A stretch of DNA of 6,442 nt, from NCBI GenBank assembly GCA_945869755.1, contig CAMBPW010000056.1, forward strand, positions 1 to 6,442, written 5' to 3'. Position 1 is the stretch's first letter. Every line of letters starts with the position of its first letter. Below, in pieces: positions 6,046-6,442 of this stretch. The position numbers and the translations under genes are program-made. This DNA comes from an uncultured Gemella sp. GTDB lineage: Bacteria; Bacillota; Bacilli; Staphylococcales; Gemellaceae. The notes beneath the pieces were generated by a model. The model saw only the letters and a list, made by a program, of their open reading frames with translations. It was not told the DNA's origin and made no database searches.

Positions 6046-6442
6046 TATATCCACCCTTTTTCTTTTGCAACGTTGACAGCTAGTAGTCTATTATCTACGT
6101 TTAATTTCATTAAAATTACAGAAATATAATTTCTTACTGTACCATTCGATAAATGTAAGTTTTCTGAGATTTCTTTATTAGATAATCCTAAAGAAATTTC
6201 TTTCAAAATTGCTATTTCTTGAGTTGTTAATGGATTTTTTGATGTAAAAATATTTTCCATTAATTCGGGAGAATATTCTTTATTTCCTGCTAAAACATTT
6301 TTTATAGTTTTCATTAATTCATCTATTGAGCGTTCTTTTAAGACGTACGCATCTATGTCGTTATTAATCGCTCTTTCAAAATAACCGCTTCTTTTAAAAG
6401 TTGTAACGATTATTACTTTCGTATTAATTTTATTTTTACGTA
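6045..6442 (-). CDS. NarL/LuxR-family response regulator, DesR-like (N-terminus outside window)
   Basis: The C-terminal 131 residues of a two-component response regulator are visible; the reading frame stays open to the window edge, so the phosphate-accepting Asp is not seen. Residues 8-54 of the visible part are the end of the receiver domain: KVIIVTTF (8-15) with the switch Thr, GYFERAI (19-25), and AYVLK (31-35) with the conserved Lys35. Residues 71-131 are a GerE-type helix-turn-helix DNA-binding domain with LTTQE, GLSNKEIS and GTVRNYISVILMKL. The GYFERA, GTVRNYIS and EKGW stretches strongly resemble B. subtilis DesR, which with the kinase DesK senses membrane fluidity and controls a fatty-acid desaturase; a similar role is inference. 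The in-frame ATG at 6314 is internal, not the start. A sensor kinase probably lies upstream, to the right of the window. The gene ends at the shared terminator. Confidence 0.9.
   Translation of the reverse strand, partial: RKNKINTKVIIVTTFKRSGYFERAINNDIDAYVLKERSIDELMKTIKNVLAGNKEYSPELMENIFTSKNPLTTQEIAILKEISLGLSNKEISENLHLSNGTVRNYISVILMKLNVDNRLLAVNVAKEKGWI

Overview
This window looks like ordinary chromosome from a very AT-rich, low-GC Gram-positive bacterium (Firmicutes, class Bacilli; a Gemella-like organism is my best guess, but sequence alone cannot settle it). The signs are a lipoprotein signal peptide, AGGAG-type ribosome binding sites, SigA-like promoters, intrinsic terminators with U-tracts, a glmS ribozyme ahead of glmS, and a regulator closest to Bacillus DesR. 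TGG is used for Trp and TGA is not read through, so this is the standard bacterial code.

Left part (1-871): a predicted lipoprotein of the LppX/DUF6612-like kind, closed by a strong terminator. Middle (878-3135): an independent glmS unit. It has a near-consensus promoter, a roughly 360-nt leader holding a clear self-cleaving glmS ribozyme of the Bacillus type, and then a second perfect hairpin followed by U's before the glmS start. The full-length glmS gene and its own terminator follow. The ribozyme senses glucosamine-6-phosphate, the product of GlmS, so this is a closed feedback loop on amino-sugar (cell wall precursor) synthesis.

Right part (3136-6045): a two-gene purine operon of guanine deaminase (guaD) and an NCS2-family nucleobase permease, translationally close-coupled (7 nt apart, with the permease ribosome binding site inside the last codons of guaD). 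The operon has a short leader with no riboswitch; possible PurBox-like sequences lie upstream and at the promoter. It would import a nucleobase and convert guanine to xanthine plus ammonia. The permease departs from the usual family residues at two substrate-site positions. A bidirectional terminator separates it from a convergent gene on the minus strand, the C-terminal 131 residues of a DesR-like NarL/LuxR response regulator whose N-terminus lies beyond the window.

I found no CRISPR, mobile element, tRNA or rRNA. The points most worth a second look are the terminator-like hairpin between ribozyme and glmS (with a possible competing pairing into the ribozyme P4 stem), the enlarged and internally repeated 3' part of the ribozyme, and the unusual permease binding site. 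I see no convincing wholly new system.
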